64,000 bases of DNA from Granulicella sp. L56 (lineage in GTDB: Bacteria > Acidobacteriota > Terriglobia > Terriglobales > Acidobacteriaceae), in contig NZ_LMUS01000001.1 in NCBI RefSeq assembly GCF_009765835.1, forward strand, positions 682,001 through 746,000, in the 5' to 3' direction. The position numbers were made by a program, and so were the translations under genes. Every line of letters begins with the position of its first letter. The stretch's first letter is position 1. The notes under the pieces are model-generated. The model did not search any database. It was given only the letters and a program-made list of their open reading frames with translations, and was not told the origin of the DNA. This document shows positions 10,118 to 17,999 of the stretch, in pieces.

Positions 10118-10834
10118 ATGAGTACACGCTCCACCACCGGAAGCAGCACTGCCGGAAACACCACACCGCCGACTCCCGCTCAGATCAGCCAGACCACTGT
10201 CGCCACCCTCGCCGCCGCCGACACCGGCTCTACCCAGACCATCCTGAATCTGAAGATGGTCCACCAGGCACGCCTCTCGCAGTTGAAGCGCACCGCCGAA
10301 ACCCTCAAGCAGCAATATGGCGCAGACGATCCCAGCGTCAAAGCAGCCGAATCGGCCGTCAAAGCGGGATCGGCCAGAGTCACGCGCATCACGGCTGCCC
10401 ATCAGGAACTCGATACACCCGCGCCGCAGGCCTCCGCCGACGGATGGGTGCTCAACGGCCGCGTCTACAGCTCAGACCTGAAGCCCCACGCCAAGTACAC
10501 CGTCTTCCTCGTCGACGGCCAAAAAACATATCAGGAGGCCTACGGCTTCGCCTACACCGACGAGACCGGATACTTCCTGTTCAACGTCGCAGCAGCAACC
10601 GCAGGCAAAGACACGGCGCAGGCCACGGCGCCTCTTTTCATCGCCATGACCAACACCAAAGGAGAGCCCATCTACCTCGGCACAACGCCCTTCCAACCCG
10701 CTCCCGGCAGCGTGACCTACCAGAACATCACCATCCCCTCCGGAACCCAGCCACTAGGCGACCCGCCAACTGCCGTTCGCGATGTCGCCCTGCCAAGCCG
10801 GAGGAAGAAGGCCGCTACAAAAAGCGCAAAGTGA
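10118..10834 (+). CDS. Hypothetical tail-cluster protein with a beta-sandwich-like domain (238 aa)
   Basis: The start is placed at ATG 10118, with GAAAGG about 9 bases upstream, rather than the in-frame ATG at 10109, which would sit directly on that ribosome site. The N-terminal 110 residues are Ser/Thr/Ala-rich and helical (ETLKQQYGADDPSVKAAESA). Residues 110-215 (VLNGRVYSSDLKP, YTVFLVDGQKTY, AYTDETGYFLFNV) resemble a carboxypeptidase-regulatory-like or transthyretin-like beta-sandwich, often used in adhesion. The C-terminus is Lys-rich (RRKKAATKSAK). It follows the beta-helix gene by 63 bases and ends the + strand cluster, so it is probably co-transcribed with the tail genes. Its function is unknown; fibre accessory, chaperone or cargo are all possible. 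Confidence 0.6.
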   Translation: MSTRSTTGSSTAGNTTPPTPAQISQTTVATLAAADTGSTQTILNLKMVHQARLSQLKRTAETLKQQYGADDPSVKAAESAVKAGSARVTRITAAHQELDTPAPQASADGWVLNGRVYSSDLKPHAKYTVFLVDGQKTYQEAYGFAYTDETGYFLFNVAAATAGKDTAQATAPLFIAMTNTKGEPIYLGTTPFQPAPGSVTYQNITIPSGTQPLGDPPTAVRDVALPSRRKKAATKSAK

Positions 10835-10839
10835 AATCT

Positions 10840-10872
10840 GAAGCTCTTGCGCTCCTGCCAGAGAAGAGCTTC
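10840..10872. terminator. Hairpin between convergent genes
   Basis: A 9-bp perfect inverted repeat, GAAGCTCTT (10840-10848) and AAGAGCTTC (10864-10872), lies in the 41-bp gap between the converging tail-cluster and GH2 genes. There is no clear T-run on either side, so it is only a tentative bidirectional terminator. Confidence 0.35.
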
Positions 10873-10875
10873 CAG

Positions 10876-13440
10876 CTATCGCAGCTCCGTCCCCAGGCTT
10901 CCCGGCTCAGCGCGAATGCCGATCTCATCCGAAGTCATACCCCCCGCGCTGGCTCCCAGCCGAATCTCCCCGGCCGTTCTGGACGTCCGCACAACGACCA
11001 GCGCGCGTCCATGAAAGAGTGCGCGGTGGTTCCCCTGATACGCCTCCGTACTTGTTCCGTCTCCATTGCCCACGGCAAGAATCGTGCCGGGACCGCTTAT
11101 TGTGAACGCGGCCTCACTGGCTGCGTTGGGTTGCAGTCTCCCCTGCGCATCGAGCGCCTCCACCGTCACATAGGAGAGGTCCTCGCCATCCGCGTGCAGC
11201 ACCTTGCGATCTGCCGTGAGGCGAACCTTTACAGGATCGCCCACAGTCTGCAGCACATCCGTCGTCACCTCACGATCGCCATTCACGCCGACCGCCTTGA
11301 GCGTGCCCGGCGCATAAGGAACGGTGAACAGAGCCCTGCGCTCCTGCTCCACACCCGTCGGCTTCTCCCCTACGAGCTTGTCGTTGAGATACAGGCGCAC
11401 CTTCTCCGTACCGGCATAGACCTCCACCTGCATCTCTTTTCCATCCTGCCCGGGCCACGTCCAACTCGGCAGCGTCGGATAGACCGCCCAACCAATCGCA
11501 ACGATCTTCTTGCCCTCCGGCTCCGGCAGCCGCACAGTAGCAAACACTCTGTCTCCGCCGTTCCACAAGATATCCCGATAGTAGGACTGTGGCTTCCGAT
11601 AGCCGGTCAGATCGATGTCTCCCGAATCCGCCGCATGCCACGGAAAGCCGGGAAACATCAACTTCATCATCGGATCTGGCTTTGCATCCTTCGGCTTCGC
11701 CATCGCTTCGAAGGGATCTTTTCCATCCGCTCCCATGTTGGCCATCATCTGGCCCATCATCGCGGCAACCTTGTCTACCTGCCCCGCTTCTTCCGGCGTC
11801 ACGTACGACCAGCTTCCAATTCCCGACTCCCCGAGATAGTCCATTGCCGTCCAGACAAATTCCCCGAGGATGTAGGGATGCTCCTGCGTCAGCTTCCAGT
11901 TATCGAACGCAGCCGACGACAAGGATTCAGTCGTCACCATGATTCGGCTCGGAACCCGCTCATGGTCCTTGGCCTGGTTCTGCTTCAGGTTGTAGTTGTA
12001 GCCGCCGATGTCGAGATGAGACATCACCGCGTCTGTACTCGGGGTATAAGTCGCGCCAGGAAACGCCTCCGTCAAAGGCCGGGTCGCATCGAGCGAACGA
12101 ACCCGGTCAGCAAGCTCTTTGGCAATGGGACCGCCCTTCGGCGTCCACGCCTCGGGAATCTCGTTGCCGATGCCCCACATAATGATCGACGGATGATTGC
12201 GGTCGCGCAGCACCATCGAGTCGATGTCCCGCTGCCACCAGTCGTTGAAGAAGCGTGCATAGTCGTACTTCACCTTGCTCTTCGTCCAGACATCGAACGG
12301 CTCATCCAGCACCAGCAGCCCCAGCCGATCGCACGCATCGAGAAAAGCAGGCGACGGCGGATTGTGCGCTGTGCGCACCGCATTGAAGCCCGCAGCCTTC
12401 AGAAGCTCGACCTTGCGTTCTTCAGCGCGGTCAAACGAGGCAGCTCCAAGAACATTGTCGTCATGATGAACGCTTCCACCCACCAGTTTGATGGATCGAC
12501 CGTTCAGCAAAAGCCCCTTATCGACCGACCATGAAAGCGATCGCACGCCAAAGCTGGTCTCGACCCGGTCAACCACCTTGCCCGCCAGCACCAGTTCGGT
12601 AACAGCGCGATAGAGCGTCGGCGTTGCCGGAGACCACAGCGCAGGGCTTGCCAGTGCAATCTTCTGTGTCGCCTCTTCATGCGATCCCGCGCCCACCTGC
12701 ACCTGCGACTCCTCTTTCGCAACCGGCTGTCCTGCTGCCGAGAGCAGCGTCGTCCTCACCGTCGCGCTGCCTGCACTTGCAGAATCGTTTTGCAAACGGG
12801 TCTGGACAAGAACGCTTGCACTCGCGTCGGTGGCTTCAGGGGTGCCGACAAAGACTCCCCACGGCGCAACATGAAGCGGCTCGGTAACCACAACGCGGAC
12901 ATGCCGGTAGATTCCCGAACCGCTATACCAGCGGCTGCTTGGCTGCTCAGAATCATCGACCCGCACGGCAAGAACATTGGCCTTCGAGAAGTCGAGGTCG
13001 TGCGTCAGATCGAACCGAAAGCTGGTGTACTCATAAGGATGAATCCCAAGCTTCTTGCCGTTCAGGTAGATGGTCGCATTCGACGCAACGCCATCGAACT
13101 CGACACTCACCTCTTTCCCTTTCCAACTGGCAGGCGCGGTGAAGGTCCTTCGGTACCAGCCGATACCGGCAGGAAAGTATCCACCGCCCGAGCCGGTCAG
13201 GTTCTTCTCGTTCGGAGCCTGTTCGATGCTCCAATCGTGCGGCAGGGTGACGGAGCGCCAGTTAGCATCCGCAAAAGACGGCGCTTCGGCACCAGCAGGA
13301 TCGCCCAGCAAAAACTTCCAGTTCGCATCTGCGTTGAGCTGTTGCCGCGGCGACCGCGGCTGTGCGGCCCTCATCGAAGCTGTCGACAGCGCTAATGTGG
13401 CGAGAGCGGTCAGGACCATCAGACGGTGTGTTCTTTGCAT
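10876..13440 (-). CDS. Secreted glycoside hydrolase family 2 beta-galactosidase-like enzyme (854 aa)
   Basis: The start is the ATG at 13440, preceded by GGGAG; residues 1-26 form a signal peptide (MQRTHRLM then a hydrophobic run ending SMRAAQ). The GH2 jelly-roll domain (about 35-190) carries the LPHDW motif at 67-71. The Ig-like domain follows to about 300, then the TIM barrel with RTAHNPPSP at 356-364. The acid/base is N426-E427 in MWGIGNEIPE and the probable nucleophile is E505 in MVTTES. The C-terminal 250 residues look like the extra Ig-like modules of bacterial GH2 beta-galactosidases. It acts outside the cytoplasm, releasing galactose or a related sugar from oligosaccharides. It lies 55 bases downstream of a TetR gene and close to galT/galK, which fits galactose release. 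Substrate (galactoside versus glucuronide) is inferred from context. Confidence 0.85.
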   Translation of the reverse strand: MQRTHRLMVLTALATLALSTASMRAAQPRSPRQQLNADANWKFLLGDPAGAEAPSFADANWRSVTLPHDWSIEQAPNEKNLTGSGGGYFPAGIGWYRRTFTAPASWKGKEVSVEFDGVASNATIYLNGKKLGIHPYEYTSFRFDLTHDLDFSKANVLAVRVDDSEQPSSRWYSGSGIYRHVRVVVTEPLHVAPWGVFVGTPEATDASASVLVQTRLQNDSASAGSATVRTTLLSAAGQPVAKEESQVQVGAGSHEEATQKIALASPALWSPATPTLYRAVTELVLAGKVVDRVETSFGVRSLSWSVDKGLLLNGRSIKLVGGSVHHDDNVLGAASFDRAEERKVELLKAAGFNAVRTAHNPPSPAFLDACDRLGLLVLDEPFDVWTKSKVKYDYARFFNDWWQRDIDSMVLRDRNHPSIIMWGIGNEIPEAWTPKGGPIAKELADRVRSLDATRPLTEAFPGATYTPSTDAVMSHLDIGGYNYNLKQNQAKDHERVPSRIMVTTESLSSAAFDNWKLTQEHPYILGEFVWTAMDYLGESGIGSWSYVTPEEAGQVDKVAAMMGQMMANMGADGKDPFEAMAKPKDAKPDPMMKLMFPGFPWHAADSGDIDLTGYRKPQSYYRDILWNGGDRVFATVRLPEPEGKKIVAIGWAVYPTLPSWTWPGQDGKEMQVEVYAGTEKVRLYLNDKLVGEKPTGVEQERRALFTVPYAPGTLKAVGVNGDREVTTDVLQTVGDPVKVRLTADRKVLHADGEDLSYVTVEALDAQGRLQPNAASEAAFTISGPGTILAVGNGDGTSTEAYQGNHRALFHGRALVVVRTSRTAGEIRLGASAGGMTSDEIGIRAEPGSLGTELR

Positions 13441-13495
13441 CGCAAGTCTCCCTTTTGCTGCCAATGAAGTAGGGCCCATTCGTTACAGTTGCAAA

Positions 13496-14155
13496 CTAGG
13501 TGGCGCGCAAGCCAAGCAAGAGGATGCGCACCGTCTCGCGGAAGAGAAGATCGATTGGCTGGCCGTACTCTTTCTCCACCCGGCTTCCCAGGGACGCCAG
13601 CCGTCGCTGCGTTCCGATGACAGCATTCACGATCGAGTGCATCGTAAGGTCCGGATCCACATCAGAGCGCAGCGACCCATCCGCAATCCCGTCCCGAATC
13701 AAAGCGGCAAACGCCCCAAAGCGGTCTGGAAATATCCGCTCTTCCACCGCCAGCAGGCGCTCCACCGGCCAGTCGAGCGCGTACATCGCGTCGAACTGCG
13801 CCATAAAGCGCACCCGCCCAGGATGCTCCGCCAATTCGTCTCCGAAGGCCTGCAACAAAGCAGTGATCTTTGCCAGCGCAGACCCCGCAGTGCCTGCGGT
13901 GGACGCCTGAATCTCACCCGACGCTTGCCCCATCGCCTCTTCGACCAGGGCCCAGACGATCTCATCCTTGTTCGAGAAATACTCATACAGCGTCGAAGCC
14001 CGAATCCCTGCCGCAGAGATAATGTCCGCCAGCGGAACGCGGTCAATGCCCCGCACATCGAAGAGCTCCTGCGCCGCAACCAGGATGCGTCGTCGTTGCC
14101 TTTCGCGGTGAGCGCGGTAAGGGGCCTTAGGTGCGGTTGGAGATGCAGCAGTCAT
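13496..14155 (-). CDS. TetR/AcrR-family transcriptional regulator (219 aa)
   Basis: Residues 18-65 form a TetR HTH: RILVAAQELFDVRGIDRVPLADI, then the recognition helix region AGIRASTLYEYFSNKDEI. The rest is the variable all-helical ligand-binding and dimer domain. The gene reads into the GH2 beta-galactosidase gene 55 bases downstream on the same strand, so the two may form a regulator-enzyme operon. Two 12-bp palindromes just upstream of its start flank a possible -10 box, which suggests autorepression and control of the GH2 gene. The inducer is unknown; a sugar or a plant aromatic released with it are guesses. Confidence 0.88.
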   Translation of the reverse strand: MTAASPTAPKAPYRAHRERQRRRILVAAQELFDVRGIDRVPLADIISAAGIRASTLYEYFSNKDEIVWALVEEAMGQASGEIQASTAGTAGSALAKITALLQAFGDELAEHPGRVRFMAQFDAMYALDWPVERLLAVEERIFPDRFGAFAALIRDGIADGSLRSDVDPDLTMHSIVNAVIGTQRRLASLGSRVEKEYGQPIDLLFRETVRILLLGLRAT

Positions 14156-14173
14156 TCGATAAAGTCCGTCTCG

Positions 14174-14204
14174 TTCAAATTTGAATATAATGTTCGAATT
14201 TGAA
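14174..14204 (-). promoter_or_regulatory. Tandem palindromic operators flanking a -10 box of the TetR gene
   Basis: A perfect 12-bp palindrome TTCAAATTTGAA (14174-14185) and a one-base variant TTCGAATTTGAA (14193-14204) sit 19 bp apart, centre to centre, so on nearly the same helix face. Between them, on the minus strand, is TATATT (14189-14184), a plausible -10 for the TetR gene that starts at 14155. This is the usual geometry of a TetR auto-operator. Confidence 0.6.
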
Positions 14205-14292
14205 AATACGATACGAAATCATTCGACACGAAACTGTCAACAAAATTCTGAACTCCGGTGGATATTCCTTAGAACGTTAAAGTCCAAGACCA

Positions 14293-14359
14293 CGCATCTC
14301 GACGGCACAGTGGAGAGACCCCTGTATTCGCCGTTGTTCTTGTCGTTGCCTGTTCTCTC
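14293..14359 (+). repeat. Dispersed intergenic repeat family 1, copy 1 (forward, degenerate)
   Basis: The copy contains the core TGGAGAGACCCCTGTATT, a degenerate left arm (GCATCTCGACGGCACAG) and a CCGTTG/CGTTGCCTGTTCT tail. It lies 47 bases beyond the 3' end of galT. It is read on the + strand, as are all copies left of 40 kb. Confidence 0.8.
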
Positions 14360-14405
14360 TAGCCGAACACGCCACTTCCCCTTAGCAGGACCCCGGAGAG
14401 GTCAT

Positions 14406-15446
14406 TCAAACCGAACGTGCTGCCGCCTGCCGCAGCACCTCAGCCGCACTCTCCGCCGTAATGTCCCGCTGCGGAGAACCCAGTAGCTCATACCCAACCA
14501 TGAACTTCCGAATCGTCGCCGACCGCAGCAGCGGCGGATAGAAGTGAGCATGGAAGTGCCATTCAGGATGCTCCTCCCCATCAGAAGGCTTCGGATGCAG
14601 CCCCATCGAATAAGGAAAAGGCGTATCGAAGACCCGGTCGTAGGTCGAAGTCACCGCCTGCAGCATGGCGGCAAAGTCGTCCCGCTCCGCATCGGTCATG
14701 CTCTCCAGATCGGCGATATGCCGCAGCGGCAGAATCATCACCTCGAACGGCCACACCGCCCAGTAAGGAACCACGGCAACAAAGCTGTCGTTCTTTGCAA
14801 TCACCCGCTCGCCGAGCCGGACCTCCAGCTCCCGGTAAGCGCAGAGCAGGCAGCAGCCATGCTCATCGAGATAAGCCTTCTGCCCTGCAAGCTCGGAGAC
14901 GACCTCGTTCGGAATCGACCGGCTCGCCCAGATCTGCCCATGCGGATGGGGATTGCTCGCGCCCATCATCGCACCTCGGTTCTCAAAGACCTGAACGTAA
15001 GAGATATCGTCCCGCGAACCCAGTTCTTTGAACTGCTCGTCCCAGACATCGACCACCTTCCGAATCTCAGGCACCGACATCTTCGCGAGCGTCAGGTCAT
15101 GCCGCGGCGAAAAACAGATCACCCGGCAAATGCCGCTCTCCCCTTCGGCGACCAGAATTCCCTTGCCTTCCTCGTCGCTTGAAAATAAAGGAGCATCGAG
15201 CTTCAATGCCGCATAGTCGTTCTCAAAGACATAGGTGCTGGCGTACTTGTCCGTACGTGCACCACCGGCGCGAACATTACCCGGACACAGATAGCAATCG
15301 GGATCGTACCTCAGGGCCGCCGCAATGACGGGCTTCTCCATCTGTCCCTGCCAGGGCCGCTGCGTGCGGTTCGGCGAGACCAGGACCCACTCCTGCTTCA
15401 ATGGGTTGAACCGGCGATGAGGGTTTTTCTGCGCTAATGGATTCAC
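14406..15446 (-). CDS. galT: Galactose-1-phosphate uridylyltransferase
   Basis: Leloir-pathway enzyme that exchanges UMP between UDP-glucose and galactose-1-phosphate in the cytoplasm. The HIT-fold active site N165-P-H-P-H-G is present; H169 is the expected uridylylated nucleophile. C51 and C54 (CYLCPGN) are the first pair of zinc ligands. The length of 346 residues is normal for bacterial GalT. Its ATG overlaps the galK stop by 4 bases (15443-15446), so it is translated right after galK. No galE or galM is visible nearby; galE is probably elsewhere in the genome. Confidence 0.95.
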   Translation of the reverse strand: MNPLAQKNPHRRFNPLKQEWVLVSPNRTQRPWQGQMEKPVIAAALRYDPDCYLCPGNVRAGGARTDKYASTYVFENDYAALKLDAPLFSSDEEGKGILVAEGESGICRVICFSPRHDLTLAKMSVPEIRKVVDVWDEQFKELGSRDDISYVQVFENRGAMMGASNPHPHGQIWASRSIPNEVVSELAGQKAYLDEHGCCLLCAYRELEVRLGERVIAKNDSFVAVVPYWAVWPFEVMILPLRHIADLESMTDAERDDFAAMLQAVTSTYDRVFDTPFPYSMGLHPKPSDGEEHPEWHFHAHFYPPLLRSATIRKFMVGYELLGSPQRDITAESAAEVLRQAAARSV

Positions 15447-16618
15447 TGAACACCGCCCTTCGCCGCCATCGCCAGCGCGCCATCCGTAGGAGCGCTGATA
15501 AAGCAGTCAGCCGAAATACCTGAAGCAATCTTGTACTCGTTGCGCACAGCCTCGACGAACGCCTCAGCCTTGTCCACGCTGACCAGGTTCACGGTGCATC
15601 CGCCAAATCCACCGCCCGTAATTCGAGCGCCGAAACACCCCGGCTGCCGCACCGCAATCTCCACCAGCGTATCCACCTCCGGCGCACTGGCCCCGAAGTC
15701 GTCACGCATACTTGCATGCGCCTCGATCATCAGTTCGCCAAACCGCTTCACGTCTCCGCGAAGCAAAGCACCCTTGGCCTCCATGACCCGCACATTTTCG
15801 CTGATGATGTGTTTGCACCGCGCAAAGCTGGTCGCGCTCATCTTGTCCTTGCAGGCTTCCAGGTCCGCGAGCGTAGCATCGCGCAACAACTCGATTCCCG
15901 GCCGCTGCTGTCGCAGTACCGCCTGCCCAGCCTCGACCTCGTCGCGACGATCGCCATACTCGCCACCCGCATGTTGATGCTGCACCATCGAGTTGCAGAT
16001 CACCACCCGCACTTCAGACGGCAAAGGCAGCAGTTCAAATTCGAGTGAACGGCAATCGAGCAGCATCACGCGCCCGGCAACGCCTCCGGCTACGATGAAC
16101 TGGTCCATAATGCCGCTCTTGGCGCCGACAAACTCGTTCTCTGTCCGGCGGCAAAGCGTCGCGACCGTCTTCAGCGGAAGCTCCTTGTCCGCGTGCGCCA
16201 GCAAAGCCATCGCTGTTGCAACTTCCAAAGAGGCCGACGAACTGAGTCCCGCGCCTACGGGCACGTTACCGGAGAGGCTCATGCTGAACCCACTCACGGC
16301 AATGCCTTCCAAGGCAAGACTCCACACCACGCCCAGCGGATAGTCGCTCCAATGTCCTTGCGGCGTCCGTCCCAGAGATGCAAGCTCGAACGAGACCTCT
16401 TCGTCAAAGTTCAGCGAATAAAACACGGCACGCCCATCGTCGCGCGGACTGATAACGGCAACCGTACTGAAGTCGATGGTCATGGGCATCACAAAGCCGC
16501 CCGTATAGTCCGTATGCTCGCCGATCAGATTGACGCGCCCCGGCGCTCCGAACGCCCGCCCATCAAGCCCAAACCGCTGCCGATGCACACGCAGCGCCTC
16601 CACTCCATCCAGCTTCAT
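15443..16618 (-). CDS. galK: Galactokinase
   Basis: Phosphorylates galactose to galactose-1-phosphate with ATP. The GHMP-kinase signature GRVNLIGEHTDYTGG lies at about residues 27-41, the ATP-binding glycine/serine-rich loop PVGAGLSSSASLEVA near residues 120-135, and the C-terminal GARITGGGFGGCTVNL motif near 335-350. The length (391 aa) is typical. It is coupled to galT by a 4-base overlap and lies 59 bases downstream of a secreted GH105 gene, so galactose kinase and transferase probably serve sugars released by the surrounding hydrolases. Confidence 0.95.
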   Translation of the reverse strand: MKLDGVEALRVHRQRFGLDGRAFGAPGRVNLIGEHTDYTGGFVMPMTIDFSTVAVISPRDDGRAVFYSLNFDEEVSFELASLGRTPQGHWSDYPLGVVWSLALEGIAVSGFSMSLSGNVPVGAGLSSSASLEVATAMALLAHADKELPLKTVATLCRRTENEFVGAKSGIMDQFIVAGGVAGRVMLLDCRSLEFELLPLPSEVRVVICNSMVQHQHAGGEYGDRRDEVEAGQAVLRQQRPGIELLRDATLADLEACKDKMSATSFARCKHIISENVRVMEAKGALLRGDVKRFGELMIEAHASMRDDFGASAPEVDTLVEIAVRQPGCFGARITGGGFGGCTVNLVSVDKAEAFVEAVRNEYKIASGISADCFISAPTDGALAMAAKGGVQ

Positions 16619-16677
16619 CGACAGTACCCACAGACTTTAAATTGCAAGACCTCTTCATCCTACAACCTAATCCGACT

Positions 16678-17910
16678 TCAATGTACGCGTTTACCTGCCG
16701 AAGAATGGTTGCCCATGCGGCGAATCTCACTTCCCGCCAACAGGAAGGCCCCAACGCCATAGGTATAGCTCGAACTGGCCTTGAACGGAGCGGGTTCGGC
16801 CCCTGTTTGCTGGATGCATCCTAAACGACCATCGGTGTAGACATGGTGCAACATTCCCGCCCATGCCTTTTCGATTACCGGACGATAGACCTTTCTGCTC
16901 AGAATCCCCTCGTTGACGCCCCACGCCATTGCGTACGTCATCAGGGCTGAACCCGACATCTCCGGCAACTCATAGTTGCTCTGGTCAAGCAGCCCCGAGC
17001 GCCACAGCCCGTCCTTGCCCTGCAACGAAGCGATGCGCGCCGACATCTCCTGCAACTGCTTCACGTACTTCGGGCGAGCCGGATCGTCCTTCGGCAGGTA
17101 TTCGAGCGTGCGTGCAATGCCGCCCATGACCCATCCATTTCCCCGCCCCCAGAACATCCTCTGCCCATTGGCCTCGGTCTTGGTCAGGTAGCTCGCATCC
17201 CGCGCGTACAGGTGTTCCTTGGTGTCATACAACAGGTCGGAGGTCTTCCACCACTCCTCGTCAAGATAGGAGATATATCTCTGGTCGCCAGTCGCGGCAT
17301 ACATCCGCGCCCATACCGGAGGCCCCATAAACAGAGCATCGCACCACCACCAGGGCAGCTCTTTGCCCGGAATCTTCGACATCCGCGGCGCAGCCAGCAC
17401 AGCATCCAGCTCGTCGCGCGTGGGCTGCATCATCGCCGGATCTTTCTTCAACAGATAAAGCTCAAGGTAAGTCTGCGCCACGCTCTGATCGTCCGCATTC
17501 GGCAGGTGCGAGCGCAGCTTCCAGTCAAACTTCGTTCCCATGGCCATCATGGCATCGCGATACTTCGGATCGTTCAGCGACTCCGAAGTCGCCATGAAGC
17601 CGCTGTACAAGATGCTCCACGTCCAGATCCGGTCGAAGTAAGGCTCAGACCGCGCAAGCTGCCAGTCCGCAACCTTGCGCATGGCCTTTTCTACCGCGAC
17701 AGGCGAAGCCTTATAAGAAAGATCGTTAGCCAGCGGCCCCGGATCGTCGGGATCATCGCCAAAGTGGCGCGAGTTGTCCTTGGCGATTCCAGCCAGTTGC
17801 TTCGCCGTCGCATGTTCATACGACACCTGCTGCGCCACGACCTCCTGCAAGCCAAAGCTCAAGAGCAATACCGGAACAACCGCGCTATATTTCCAGCCAA
17901 AGCGACCCAT
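16678..17910 (-). CDS. Glycoside hydrolase family 88/105 unsaturated (rhamno)galacturonyl hydrolase, secreted
   Basis: Residues 1-27 form a signal peptide (hydrophobic VVPVLLLSFGLQEVVAQ). The rest is an (alpha/alpha)6-barrel protein of the GH88/GH105 type: WWWCDALFMGPPVWARMYAATGD with the likely catalytic Asp191, and WGRGNGWVMGGIARTLEYLP further on. Such enzymes remove the terminal unsaturated uronic acid left by pectate or rhamnogalacturonan lyases. At 410 residues it is the usual size. It sits between a TonB receptor and galK/galT, which suggests processing of rhamnogalacturonan I, whose side chains contain galactan. The exact substrate is inference. Confidence 0.85.
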   Translation of the reverse strand: MGRFGWKYSAVVPVLLLSFGLQEVVAQQVSYEHATAKQLAGIAKDNSRHFGDDPDDPGPLANDLSYKASPVAVEKAMRKVADWQLARSEPYFDRIWTWSILYSGFMATSESLNDPKYRDAMMAMGTKFDWKLRSHLPNADDQSVAQTYLELYLLKKDPAMMQPTRDELDAVLAAPRMSKIPGKELPWWWCDALFMGPPVWARMYAATGDQRYISYLDEEWWKTSDLLYDTKEHLYARDASYLTKTEANGQRMFWGRGNGWVMGGIARTLEYLPKDDPARPKYVKQLQEMSARIASLQGKDGLWRSGLLDQSNYELPEMSGSALMTYAMAWGVNEGILSRKVYRPVIEKAWAGMLHHVYTDGRLGCIQQTGAEPAPFKASSSYTYGVGAFLLAGSEIRRMGNHSSAGKRVH

Positions 17911-17936
17911 CTTTTATCTCCCGTAAGTCAGTCTGC

Positions 17937-17976
17937 AAAAAAAATGCGGACAGACGCAAACAGCGCGACTGCCCGC
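17937..17976 (-). terminator. Rho-independent terminator after the TonB receptor gene
   Basis: Read on the minus strand, an 8-bp stem GCGGGCAG (17976-17969) / CTGTCCGC (17953-17946) with one G-T pair is followed by A and eight T residues. It lies just after the receptor gene and before the GH105 gene, so it may end or attenuate transcription between them. Confidence 0.75.
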
Positions 17977-17999
17977 CTGGAGGGGTGTTACCTGAAACG

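Noticed and set aside
10444-12534. 696-codon plus-strand frame opposite the GH2 gene
   Set aside because: It starts inside the preceding gene and is Arg/His-rich antisense of a well-supported glycoside hydrolase.
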